From F23-D06 sp002392325 (lineage in GTDB: Bacteria; Bacteroidota; Bacteroidia; Bacteroidales; WCHB1-69), in assembly GCA_946624065.1 (NCBI GenBank), contig CAMORT010000047.1:1-17552 (forward strand): a DNA stretch of 17,552 bases, written 5' to 3'. Of this stretch, positions 1 through 10,800 are shown in pieces. Position 1 is the stretch's first letter; each line of letters opens with the position of its first letter. The position numbers were made by a program, and so were the translations under genes. A model generated the notes under the pieces. That model was not told the DNA's origin and did not search any database. It was given only the letters and a program-made list of their open reading frames with translations.

Positions 1-167
1 ATTCAATCGACAAAGCGCTCAAGAAACTGAAAAAGAAATTCGACAAGATTGGTGTAAAGAAAGAGATCCGTCAGAGACAGGAATTCACCAAGAAGAGCGT
101 GATCAGACGGGAGCAATTGCGCAAGGCCATTTATGTGCAGCATCTTCGCGAAGCTGAAAACGAATAA
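1..167 (+). CDS. rpsU: 30S ribosomal protein bS21, C-terminal part (5' end outside window)
   Basis: The window opens inside this gene; the frame starts at base 3 and gives 54 residues before a TAA stop at 165-167. The visible part is highly basic and has the bS21 pattern: a KKLKKKF helix, then R-Q-R-Q-E-F-T-K-K-S-V-x-R-R and a tail containing AIYVQ. bS21 is a small-subunit protein near the 3' end of 16S rRNA. In Flavobacterium johnsoniae it helps hide the anti-Shine-Dalgarno sequence, with a conserved tyrosine taking part; a tyrosine is present here in AIYVQ, but whether it is the equivalent residue was not checked by alignment. The gene is followed at once by a terminator, so xerC-raiA downstream is probably transcribed separately. 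Identity is secure; only the start is missing. Confidence 0.95.
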   Translation, partial: SIDKALKKLKKKFDKIGVKKEIRQRQEFTKKSVIRREQLRKAIYVQHLREAENE

Positions 168-183
168 TGGTTTTGCCAATCGT

Positions 184-200
184 GCGAAAACAGGGGATTC
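184..200 (+). repeat. 17-base repeat, copy 1 (overlaps rpsU terminator)
   Basis: GCGAAAACAGGGGATTC occurs here and again, exactly, at 1673-1689. In this copy its right part forms the 5' arm of the rpsU terminator. Confidence 0.6.
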
Positions 201-212
201 CCTGTTTTTTTT
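189..212 (+). terminator. Intrinsic terminator after rpsU
   Basis: A 7-bp stem AACAGGG (189-195) pairs with CCCTGTT (200-206) across a GATT loop, followed by a T run to base 212. It lies about 20 bases after the rpsU stop. Confidence 0.85.
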
Positions 213-253
213 AGAAGCATTAAAAACATTATATTATATATACTATAATTTTA

Positions 254-1147
254 ATGATAAATTTTGACGCATTCATCGGGCACTTGCGCTATGAGAAACG
301 GTCGTCGGCGAACACGGTTTCGGCCTATGAAGGCGATTTGCGTCAATTCGCGGAGTACATTGAGAAAATTCTGGGGGTCACGGAGTTGGAGAAGGTGACG
401 GCAGGGGATATCCGGACCTGGATCCTCACGCTGCTGGAAGACGACAAACTGTCGGCGCGCAGTGTGAACCGCAAGATGAGCGCGTTGCGGGACTTCTACC
501 GATTCGAGCTGAAAGCGGGCCGCGTGAAACACAACCCGATGGATGGCATCCAGGGACCGAAGTTCCGGGAGAAGTTGCCTGAATATGTGGAGCAGAAGGA
601 CATGGAGAAGTTGTTTTCGGTGGAACTTTTTGGGGACAACTTTGAAGGAAGGCGTGACCGATTGATATTGGAGTTGTTTTACGCCACGGGGATGCGTCTT
701 TCGGAACTGCTGAATATCAAGCGATTAGACCTTGACTTATACAATAGCAGTGTGAAAGTGCTGGGCAAGCGCAATAAAGAGCGCATCATTCCGTTTGGTA
801 ATAGGATGCGCGAGTTATTAACAAAATATTTGGAATATTATGTGGAAAATATTGCGCCGGAGAATGAAAATTTTTATATCTTTGTTGCAGCCAACGGGCG
901 ACAACTTTACCCGAAGGCGGTCTATAGAATTGTGAGAAAATACTTGGACATGGTGACCACGATTGACAAACGGAGCCCGCATGTGATCAGGCACACCTTC
1001 GCGACGCACATGCTGAACCGGGGCGCTGACCTGAACGCCATCAAGGAGATACTGGGCCACAGCAGTCTGGCCGCCACGCAGGTATATACGCACAATTCCA
1101 TGGAGCAACTCAAATCCATTTATAAACAAGCCCATCCAAGGGCATAA
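254..1147 (+). CDS. xerC: Tyrosine recombinase, XerC/XerD family
   Basis: A 297-residue protein of the usual Xer length. Residues about 1-95 form the SAM-like core-binding domain (pattern SANTVSAYEGDLRQF). The C-terminal catalytic domain shows the full tyrosine recombinase set: R148 (ATGMRLSEL), K172 (GKRNK), H243 and R246 (PHVIRHTFATH), H269 (LGHSS) and the nucleophile Y278 (QVYTH), so it should be active. Xer recombinases resolve chromosome dimers at dif together with FtsK; an integrase of a mobile element is possible but unlikely, because the rpsU-xer-raiA order is a conserved core arrangement in Bacteroidales. The start at 254 has no Shine-Dalgarno sequence and sits in an AT-rich leader, as is normal for this phylum. 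Only 14 bases separate it from raiA, indicating co-transcription. Whether it is XerC or XerD in the strict sense cannot be decided from one gene. Confidence 0.85.
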   Translation: MINFDAFIGHLRYEKRSSANTVSAYEGDLRQFAEYIEKILGVTELEKVTAGDIRTWILTLLEDDKLSARSVNRKMSALRDFYRFELKAGRVKHNPMDGIQGPKFREKLPEYVEQKDMEKLFSVELFGDNFEGRRDRLILELFYATGMRLSELLNIKRLDLDLYNSSVKVLGKRNKERIIPFGNRMRELLTKYLEYYVENIAPENENFYIFVAANGRQLYPKAVYRIVRKYLDMVTTIDKRSPHVIRHTFATHMLNRGADLNAIKEILGHSSLAATQVYTHNSMEQLKSIYKQAHPRA

Positions 1148-1150
1148 AAA

Positions 1151-1157
1151 AGGAGGT
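1151..1157 (+). promoter_or_regulatory. Strong Shine-Dalgarno site of raiA
   Basis: AGGAGGT lies 4 bases before the raiA ATG at 1162, close to a perfect match to the anti-Shine-Dalgarno. None of the other starts in the window that I inspected (xerC, giant adhesin, S23 gene, SIMPL gene, wbpD) has such a site, so it is exceptional here. Confidence 0.75.
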
Positions 1158-1161
1158 CATT

Positions 1162-1464
1162 ATGACAATCAACATCACTTCCGTTCACTTCAAGACGGAT
1201 CAAAAGTTAGAGGAATTCATCAACGAGAAAGTTGGTAAACTGAACAAGGTGCACGATGGCATCATCGGCTCGGATGTGACCTTGAAGCTCGAGAACACTG
1301 ACACCCCTGAGAACAAGACCGTGGACATCCGGATGAAGATCCGAGGCAACGACGCCATCGCCAGCAAGACGGCGAAGAGTTTTGAGGAAGCCACAGACCT
1401 AGCGGTTGACGCGTTGAAAAAACAGCTGACGAAAGTGAAAGATAAGGAACAGACTAAACGATAA
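1162..1464 (+). CDS. raiA: Ribosome hibernation promoting factor, short form (HPF/RaiA family)
   Basis: A 100-residue protein that starts with the family's beta-strand MTINITSVHFKTDQKLEEFI and continues with the typical helix EKVGKLNKV, central strands with a lysine-rich pattern (residues 52-62), and a second helix SFEEATDLAVDALKKQLTKVKDK. It lacks the C-terminal dimerisation domain of long HPF, so it is the short type. Family members bind the decoding and mRNA channel region of the 30S subunit in stationary phase and inactivate ribosomes. It is the second gene of a unit with xerC (14-base gap) and is closed by a terminator at 1473. Its Shine-Dalgarno site is unusually strong for this phylum, which suggests translational control different from its neighbours. 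Naming as raiA or hpf is a matter of convention. Confidence 0.9.
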   Translation: MTINITSVHFKTDQKLEEFINEKVGKLNKVHDGIIGSDVTLKLENTDTPENKTVDIRMKIRGNDAIASKTAKSFEEATDLAVDALKKQLTKVKDKEQTKR

Positions 1465-1472
1465 ACCTTGGG

Positions 1473-1500
1473 AATCCCGCCAAATGGCGGGATTTTTTTT
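1473..1500 (+). terminator. Intrinsic terminator after raiA
   Basis: A 9-bp perfect stem AATCCCGCC (1473-1481) / GGCGGGATT (1486-1494) with an AAAT loop and a T run through 1500, nine bases after the raiA stop. Confidence 0.92.
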
Positions 1501-1568
1501 ACACTATTTTCTCCGACAGATTGAGAGGTTTTCAACTGAAGTTTTTTGAAAAAAATTGAGGTGAGTGG

Positions 1569-1599
1569 TTGCATTTTTAGAAATTATTTTTTATGTTTG
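1569..1599 (+). promoter_or_regulatory. Candidate promoter for the giant surface-protein gene
   Basis: TATGTTTG (1592-1599) matches the Bacteroidota -7 consensus TAnnTTTG exactly, and a TTG (1569-1571) lies 20 bases before it, as expected for the -33 element. The predicted start near 1606 gives a leader of about 230 bases before the ATG at 1836. Confidence 0.5.
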
Positions 1600-1672
1600 T
1601 AGGTTATAAATATGTAATCTACAATAGATTAGGACTTGTGATACTCGAACGGACTCTTCCCCGCTAAAATGC

Positions 1673-1689
1673 GCGAAAACAGGGGATTC
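1673..1689 (+). repeat. 17-base repeat, copy 2 (leader of giant gene)
   Basis: Exact second copy of GCGAAAACAGGGGATTC. The complementary terminator arm is absent here, so it does not form the same hairpin. Confidence 0.6.
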
Positions 1690-1835
1690 GTGAATGCCAA
1701 ACACAAACTATGGTAATGAAACGGAACGGAAAATGCCAGTTTGGAGGCGTGCTTTTTGCGACGCCCAGGGCGGTTTTTTTCCAATTTTAACATAAAAAAA
1801 TAGAGAAAAAAATATAAATTAAAAATCTTATTCTT

Positions 1836-4800
1836 ATGAAAAAAATTTACTTTTTCCTGACAATGCTTGTCACCCTCTGCCTAGCAGGGACGATGCAAGC
1901 GCAATCAACACTGACCGTGCACGATGGGGGGGCAACGAGCCAATACATCCCCTTTGACGGCTATAATGCCGACCATGCCCAACACAATCAGATGATTTAC
2001 CCTGCATCGGATCTTTCCGCCATGAACGGTATGGAAATCACTCAACTGGTGTTTTACTTCAACGGTAGCTACGGTACATCATACTCATCAGAAGTCGAAA
2101 CCGGACGCCTTGGCACTTGGACCGTCTCCTTGGGAGAGACTACTGCCTCAACACTAACCGAACTCGACGCCAGTACAACCTTGAGCCAAGTATATCAAGG
2201 AATCATGACTTGGGACCACACTGCCCTCACCTTAACCATCACTTTCGAAAATGGTTATGTTTACAACGGTGGCAACTTGCTTATTGACTTCGTCCATACA
2301 GCTGCAAATTGGAACCTTTACTACTTTATAGGTGAAGGAACAAGCAACAATGTTTCTTTCAACAGCTACAACAGCAGTGCTTACAACTTTCTGCCGAAGT
2401 TGACCTTCAGTTACAATACCCCTCCCTCCTGTTCAAAACCCACAAATGTAGCCCTTTCCTTTGTTAACAATCAGATGGCATACTTTACTTGGGATGACAT
2501 AGAGGGTGCCTCTTGGCAGATTGCCAATGTTGCCGCTGACGAGACCCCGACTTATTGGGGCAGCACCTTTACCAACCACGAAGGCGGCACGACTGGTCTC
2601 ACCGCCAGCACACAATACGACTTCTATGTGCGCCGTTATTGTTCTGCAACCGATCAGAGCGAGCCCGTAAAAGTGAGCTACTGGACTAAATGTAATCCTA
2701 TCACTTCTCTTCCTTGGAATGAGGACTTTGAGAATTTCGAGGGCACGGGTGGCGTTTCTTTGAGTGACCCTTGCTGGGAGAATAAACATTTGGAGGGCTC
2801 AGGAACCTATCTTTTTCAGGTATTCTCCGGCTCAGGATCCACTAATACTGTTGATGGTAATTCAACGAATATGCTAAGATTGCCTGATATGTCCTCTGGT
2901 ACCATGACCAAACTTGTGCTTCCTTGTATGACTCTTCCTACTGACCAAAACTACCAGTTTGTCCTTGATATATATCGCGGCACCAACTCTCCATCCTATG
3001 TAGGGGAAGGTATCAGAGTCTATGCCAGCACGGACGGTGAGATTGATGGTGCCACAGAATTGGCCTTTATCAGCCGTAATTATACTGTCAGCGACAATGG
3101 TCTCATCCCCGCCGAAGAAACTGCAGGCTGGTACACTTACGAACTGCCCATCCCGTTCACCGGAAATTGCTACATTATCCTGCGCGGTGAAAGCAAATAT
3201 GGCTGGGCCACTTTTATGGACAACTTCAAGGTGGAAGAACTTCCTTCATGTACGAAACCCACTGCTCTCCATATCGTTAGCGGCAGTTTGACGGCCCATA
3301 CTGTTACGATTGAATGGGATGCCGATGAAGACGCGATGTTCCAAATTCTCATGCCCGCTGGAACATTTAATCCTAACGAGCCGCCCACAACTTGGAATGT
3401 TCAAGCACAAACTGAAAATACAGCAAATTGGAACAGCTTGACTCCAGACAGGGACTATGGCGTATGGGTCCGCAAATGGTGCAGCGCAACCGAACAAAGC
3501 GAACCTGTCTATATCACTTTCCACACTCCTGTGGCTTGTTTGATTCCTACTGGATTGACCGCCACACTGACCTCTGGCGACGGTTCAGTTGCCGACTTGA
3601 GTTGGACGGAGACGGGCGAGGCCACCAACTGGATACTGGAATACAGCACAGCTGACGACTTCACCGGTGCCACTTCCGTGAATGTGAGCGGCACACCTGC
3701 CCAACATATCACTGGACTCACCGCTGAAACCACTTACTACGCACGCGTGAAAGCAGACTGCGGAAACGCTGATGGACAAAGCGAATGGAGCAGCACCATC
3801 CACTTCACCCCTACAGATGCTTACTTTATTACGGTAAACAACGGCACAACCACGAACCAATTTGTCCCCGTCTATGGATTTTATTGCGACAACTATTCTC
3901 GAGGCCAATTCATCATACCAGCTGAAGAGCTAACCGCTATGCAAAATGGTTTCATCAATAAGATGACCTTTTATTCTACAGATGAAAACAAATCTTGGGG
4001 GAACGCGTCATTCAAGGTCTATTGCGGCAATATAGGTGAGACCACCCTTTCCGCCCTTGCTGAATGGAACGGTCTGGAGGAAGTTTATTCCGGCAGTCTC
4101 TCCGTCAGCGACAACCAAATGGTGATTACATTCGACAATCCATACCAGTATTTGGGAGGTAATCTTTTGATTGGCGTCAATCAAACTGTTACCGGAACAT
4201 ACTCTTCTAGCACTTGGTATGGCGTTGCAGCCCCTGAGGGTGCTTCCATGGGTGGTTATGGCGATGCCATCAATATAAATAAGCAGAACTTCCTCCCCAA
4301 AACCACTTTCGAATATACTCCCGGCACCGCACCCACCTGCATAAAACCTACAGGTCTGGAGGTCAACTACACAGGGGGCAATACCGCTCAAGTATCCTGG
4401 ACTTCCGATGCCAGCGCATTCAACATTGAAGTGAATGGCACCGTAACCAACAATGTAACCAATCCTTATACACTTTCCGAACTCACACTCGCCACCGTTT
4501 ACGAATTAAGGGTACAGGCCGACTGCGGTTCTGATGGCACCAGCGAGTGGACTAATCCTGTGTCATTCGTCACCGACTTGTGTACACCAGTCGAGCAGTG
4601 CGACATCACTTTTAAACTTACTGACAATTACGGTGACGGATGGAGCGGCAACGCCATCAAAGTGGTGGATGTGCTGACCAATGTTGTTTTAGGCGAGTTT
4701 GCCAACACGAGCGCGGCAGAAGCCCACGAAGCACAGATTTACCATCTTGCCGTCTGCAACGGCCGCGAAATCCAATTCCAATGGGTTGCAGGCACTTACG

Positions 4801-7800
4801 CCAGTGAAACTTCTTATACGGTTTTAGGTCCCAATAGCGACACCATCTTTTCCGGTGCCAACACGATGGCTGCTCCTGTGAACTATACCGTGAACTGTGA
4901 AACCTCCGTCGTCAGCTGTGAGAGTTGGGAGCTTGTGACCGACAACAGTTTGGAGGTTGGCGACCGGATCATTATCGCTTCCAAAGAACAGAATGTGGCC
5001 ATGAGCACCACACAATCCACCAATAACAGAGGTGTTGAAATCATCAACAAAAACCCGGACAACACCTTAGGTCTGCCGTTGGACGAAACCATTCAGATTC
5101 TGACCTTGCAAGAAGGCACCAGCACTGGAACCTTCGCCCTGTACACGGGTGTCGGCTATTTGTATGCCGCCAGCAGTTCAAACAATTATCTGAGAACATC
5201 TACGGATTTGAATGCCAACGGTTCATGGACCATTTCCATCAGCAATGACGGAACTGCTTCCATCATAGCCAACGGCACTTCCTCTCGCAATGTTATGCAG
5301 TACAATCAAAACAGCAGCATCATTTCGTGTTACGGTAGTGCCAGCCAGAATCCTTTAGTCATCTACAAACTTTCTGATTTGAAGACCTATTCCGACACTA
5401 TCGTCACTGTAACAGGCACTGAATTTGTATGGCACGGCAAACCTTACACCGAGTCCGGTATCTATGGCGACACCTTAACGGGTGCGGCTTCCAATGGCTG
5501 CGACTCCATTGTGTTGCTACACTTGACCCTACAGGCACCTCCCTACACCGTAACCTTTGAACCCGGTACAGGTACATGTGCCACTACTGAACTTACGGAG
5601 AGCGCAAGTGGTGCTGGCGTCACCCTTCCGGAAGCCGCCTCATGTACCAATCCTGACGGTTATGTGTTTGCAGGCTGGTCAGAAACCAACATTGAGATTG
5701 CGACTGCCACTGCACCCACCCTTTTCACCGCCGGGAACCTGTATTATCCTACTGACAATACCACCCTGTACGCCGTTTATAAAACCGAGGCCACAAGCGA
5801 AGGCACTCCTACTTTAGATAAGACAAACACTATATCTGACGGCGACCAGGTTATCATCGTCTGTGAAAGCAAAACCAAAGAATTGGGCAACATGTCAAGC
5901 ACATCTACATATGGACCTGCCGTTGATTATAGTGGAGAGCCACAAGGTGCCTATCTTTTAACCGTCACAGCAGGTTCCGCAACGGGCACATATTCGTTTA
6001 TAGACGACGATGAGAACTATCTCTATTGGAATTCTGGAAACTCACTTGAATTGAATTCTTCCAAGACAGCTAATTCCAGTTGGAATGTAACCTTTGATTC
6101 CGATGACAATGCTATTATTTTGAATGCTCACGACAACACTCGTAAGTTGCAATACAATGCAGCCAGTCCCCGCTTTGCTTGTTACACGTCAGCACAGACT
6201 GCTGTGCAACTCTACAAACTGACACCCACATCCATAACCACTTATTTGTACTATAGCACTCCCGAGTGCGGCGAGTTCACCTACAATGTCACAGTGTCCA
6301 CAGACATCACAAATGGTACTGTAACTGCGGATCCCACAACAGCTGCCGAGGGCACTCCGATTACGCTGACAGCTACTCCGGAAGAGGGTTATCACTTCGG
6401 TCTATGGGATGTGGTTGACGCAAGCAACAACCCTGTCGCTGTTACGGACAACACTTTCAACATGCCTGCCAGCGATGTCACCGTGAACGCCATCTTTTGG
6501 ATTGACACCTTGAACATCACCGCCACCGTCAACCCGACCGATGCCGGTATGGTTGAGGGCACAGGCGCATTTGAATACGGTTCTGATGCCACGCTGGTTG
6601 CCACTCCCGCCGAAGGATTCCTGTTCAGCAACTGGACACTGAACGGTGAAGTGGTTTCCACAAATGCCATTTACGATATCATTGGCATTGAAGCTGACGC
6701 CGCTTATGTGGCCAACTTCGTGGCCATGGGTCAAGTAGCCGCTCCGACCTTCAGTCCTGCGGCCGGAACCTATACTTCTGATCAAGACCTTCATGTTACG
6801 ATCAACTGTGCCACGACTGGTGCCACTATTTACTACACCACCGACGGCACTACACCGACTGAAACCTCAACGGTTTACAACACACCTGTTGAGATTACCG
6901 AAACCACTACCATTAAGGCTATCGCCACGGCTGGAAACATGCTGCCGAGCGAGGTTGCCGAAGCCACCTACACCGTCAATCCAGTTTACAATGTACTCTT
7001 TGAGGACATTTTGAACGGTCTGGTTACCGCCGACACCTTGAAAGGTGTTGAGGGCGACGCCATCACGCTGACCGCCACTCCGGAAGAGGGTTACCACTTC
7101 GGCCAATGGGATGTGGTTGACGCAAGCAACAATCCTGTCGCCGTTACCGGCAACACTTTCAACATGCCTGCCAGCGATGTCACCGTGAACGCCATCTTCT
7201 GGATTGACACCTTGAACATCACCGCCACTGCCAATCCAACGGAAGCCGGTACGGTTACCGGTGCAGGCCAGTATGAATACAATACTGATGTCACCTTGAC
7301 TGCAACCGCAAATGAGGGCTATCTGTTCAACAATTGGACCTTGAATGGCGAATCTGTCTCCTCCAGCGACATTCTGACCTTTACCGCCCTTGAGAATGCC
7401 GCTTATGTGGCCAACTTCGTGGTTATGGGTCAAGTGGCTGCTCCTACCTTCACTCCTGCGGCTGGAACCTATACTTCTGAGCAAGACCTTAATGTCTCTA
7501 TGAGCTGCACCACGACTGGTGCCACTATTTACTACACCACCGACGGCACCACACCGACTCAAACCTCAACAGTTTACAGCACGCCTATTGAAATTACCGA
7601 AACCACCACCATCAAGGCCATCGCCATGGCTGAGAACATGCTGCCGAGCGAAGTTGCCGAAGCCACTTACACCATCAATCAGGTTTATAATGTGTATGTT
7701 GAAGAAACAGACAATGGAACCATTGGTGCCAATCCGTCCAGCGGTGTGGAGGGAACCACCATCACACTGTCATACACGGCAGAAGATGGTTATACCCTTA

Positions 7801-10800
7801 AAAAGTGGATTGTGCAAAACGGAAGCCACGAAGATATCACCGTCACCGGCAACACCTTCAACATGCCCGCCAGCGATGTGTATGTGACCGCCGAATTCGT
7901 TCCCGACACCTTCACCGTAACGGTAGTTGCCAATCCGACCGCTGGTGGTGTCATCACCTCAGGCGCAGGCAGATATGCATACGGCGAGGAAGTGAGCATT
8001 GAGTTTGAAGCCAATCCCGGCTATGAGGTCAACCATGTCGGCATGGCAGTGGAAAGCGACGACGAGGAGGAATCTGACAGCCAGTTCTCCATGCCTGCCG
8101 GTAATGTCACCGTCACTGTGTACTTCAATCCTGCCACCTACAGTCTTACGATAGAGGTCGGCCAGGGCAGACTGCTGAACGGTTTTGTGCGCGACAACAC
8201 ATACACATACGGCGAGGGTTACAACCTGCCTGGTGAAAATGATGTGGAATACGCAGGACACACCTTCGGTGGCTGGTATGGCAACCCTGATTTCAGTGGT
8301 GACCCCATTACCGTGATTTCCACCGACGCATACGGCGACTCCACCGTTTACGCTAAATGGACGATTAACACCTACAACATCACCGCCACCGTCAATCCGA
8401 CCAATGCCGGTATGGTTGAGGGCACAGGCGAATTTGAATACGGCTCTGACGCTACGCTGGTCGCCACTCCTCTTGAAGGATTCCTGTTTGAAAACTGGAC
8501 GCTGAACGGTGAAGTGGTTTCCACAAATGCCATTTACGACATTATTGGCATTGAAGCTGACGCCGCATTTGTGGCCAACTTCGTGGCCATGGAGACGGTT
8601 TCCGCTCCAGTCATCACACCTAATGGCGGCACATACGACTCTGAGAATATTCCAGATATCACGGTTAGCTGTGAAACCGCAGATGCGATTATCTATTACA
8701 CGACTGATGGTACTGATCCCGATGAAAACTCCTCTGTTTACGATGGTCCTATCATCATTAATGGCACCACAACCGTCAAGGTTTTGGCAATGGCCGAAAA
8801 CATGTTGCCGAGTGAGATTGTAACTGCCCAATTCACCATCAATCAGGTTTATGATGTGAATGTAGAAGAAACAGACAACGGAACCGTCGGTGCCCAACCA
8901 TCCAGCGGCGTGGAGGGAACCACCATCACACTGTCATATACGGCAGATGATGGCTATACCTTCAAAAAGTGGATTGTCTATGACAGTAACGAAGAAGCGG
9001 TCACCGTTACCGGCAACACCTTTGACATGCCCGCCAGCGATGTGTATGTGAGCGCACAATTCGTTCCCGACACCTTCACACTGACCATCCACTATATGTA
9101 TGCTGACAACACGCAAGCTGCAGAAGACTACACCGAACAGGTAGCTTACGGCGACGAATACAGCGTAACCTCTCCCACTGTGGAAGGTCACACTCCGTCA
9201 CAGACCGTAGTAAGCGGCACAATGCCGGCAGATGATTATGAAGAGACTGTATTCTACAGCACCAATTCACACAGTCTGACGATCCACTATGTGTACGCTG
9301 ACAACTCGGAAGCACACGCAGATGTGGTAAACAACTATAACTTCGGTGTTGAATACAGCGTTGAGTCTCCTGTTATCGAGGGTTACACTGCCGACATCAC
9401 GACTGTATCCGGCACGATGGGCAATGATAACATTGAAGTGGTTGTCACCTACACCGTCAACAGTCACACCTTGACCATCAATTATGTGTTTGAAGATGAA
9501 AGTGAAGCCGCTAATACGCATACTGAGACATTGGATTACCAAGAAGAATATGAGGTTGCTTCTCCTGAATTGGCCACTTATATGCCTGATCAGGCTATCG
9601 TTTCCGGCACCATGGGCGATGAGGATGTAACCGTAACGGTTACCTACACCCAAATCGTGATGGATGCTATTGACAATGTAGTTGTCTGCAACGGCATCAG
9701 CACTGAGGATATCACCTTCTCCACTCCGGTTACGATTGGATCCTTCACATACGAATGGGCCAACGACAACGCAGCTATTGATTTGGCCGAGACAGGTACA
9801 GAGGGCAGCATTGCTTCCTTCAAAGCTGTCAATAACGGCACTGAACCTGCTGTGGCCAATGTTACAGTAACGCCGACCTGCACATACAACGACATGGTTG
9901 TGGTTGGTGTTCCGCAAACCTTCACCATCACGGTGAACCCGACCCTCACTTCCGAATTCAATGCAACGGCTTGCGACAGTTATTATTGGACTGAAGCTGA
10001 CACCACCATCACGGATGAAGGCGAAAACGACTATGCACATGTGTTCACCAGCCAGTACGATTGTGACAGTGTGGTAACGCTGCACTTGACACTGCACATG
10101 ACTCCTGCTGAGATTGTAACCAACATCACCAACAACACCAGTTGCGATGAGACACAACCTAACGGTGCCATCAGCATCGCTTCACCGGCTGGTGATTTTG
10201 AGTACTCCATCGACAACCAGAACTGGCAGACTGAGACCGAATTCACCGCACTTGCCGCTGGCGACTACACCTTGTACGCCCGTCCTTTGAACTCTGAATG
10301 TGCTCAGACCACAACGGTCAGCATCACGGATGAAATCGTCATGCCTGATGCCACTGCCGCATTTGTTCCCGGCACACCTTCATTCTATTGCGCCGATGCC
10401 ACCATCGCTTTGAGTGGCGAGGGCTCTTCCACCGGCGAAGATTATTCCTACGCTTGGTCTGGTCCGAACAACTACGAGGGCACTGAAATGAATGTGACGG
10501 TTACAACCGCCGCTGACGGTACTCATAGCGGCACCTACACATTGGTTGTCACCAATACCGTTACACATTGCTCCAGCGAGGCAACTGTTGATGTTATCGT
10601 GAACACTCCGACCACTCCGGATTATTTGTTCACCATCACCACGCACGGTGACGCATACGCTAACATCAATGAAGGCGAGACCGAAGTAACCGCCGTGTTT
10701 GCCGATCCTGAGGTACACCACTTCTTAAGCGATTGCAACTGGACTGTCTCCAACGACGCACAAGCCACCTACAATGCTGTTGGCGATTACACTATCAACT

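Larger units (their letters stand above)
1501..1835 (+). other. Gene-free leader upstream of the giant surface-protein gene
   Basis: This 335-base stretch holds no convincing gene. It contains a Bacteroidota-type promoter candidate (1569-1599), a 17-base sequence shared with the rpsU terminator region (1673-1689), an imperfect hairpin GGCGTGC-TTTTT-GCGACGCC (1746-1765) and an overlapping 4-bp hairpin CGCC/GGCG (1762-1772) followed by seven T (1774-1780). The last 55 bases are very AT-rich and lead to an ATG without Shine-Dalgarno. A 33-codon frame (1694-1795) runs through the hairpins, but nothing shows that it is translated. The stretch could be a long 5' UTR with attenuation, or could include a small RNA. 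Confidence 0.5.

Noticed and set aside
244..249. TATAAT hexamer just before xerC
   Set aside because: It lies only 4 bases before the ATG and matches the E. coli, not the Bacteroidota, -10 type; it is expected by chance in such AT-rich sequence.
1638..1660. tRNA T-arm-like sequence on the minus strand (GTTCGAGT)
   Set aside because: The flanking bases do not form the 5-bp T stem (G53-C61 fails) and no acceptor, D or anticodon arms can be placed around it.
1694..1795. 33-codon frame MPNTNYGNETERKM... in the leader
   Set aside because: Too short, no ribosome-binding signal, overlaps hairpins and a T run; kept only as a possible leader peptide within the leader finding.
6282..9653. CRISPR-like repetition
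   Set aside because: The repeats are in-frame protein modules of 195 to about 700 bases, not short repeats with unique spacers; no CRISPR array is seen anywhere.
9267..10157. 296-codon minus-strand frame inside the giant gene
   Set aside because: Antisense to a continuous, clearly protein-like frame; the composition (many V, I, C, H, G) is typical of shadow translation of Thr/Asn/Val-rich codons.
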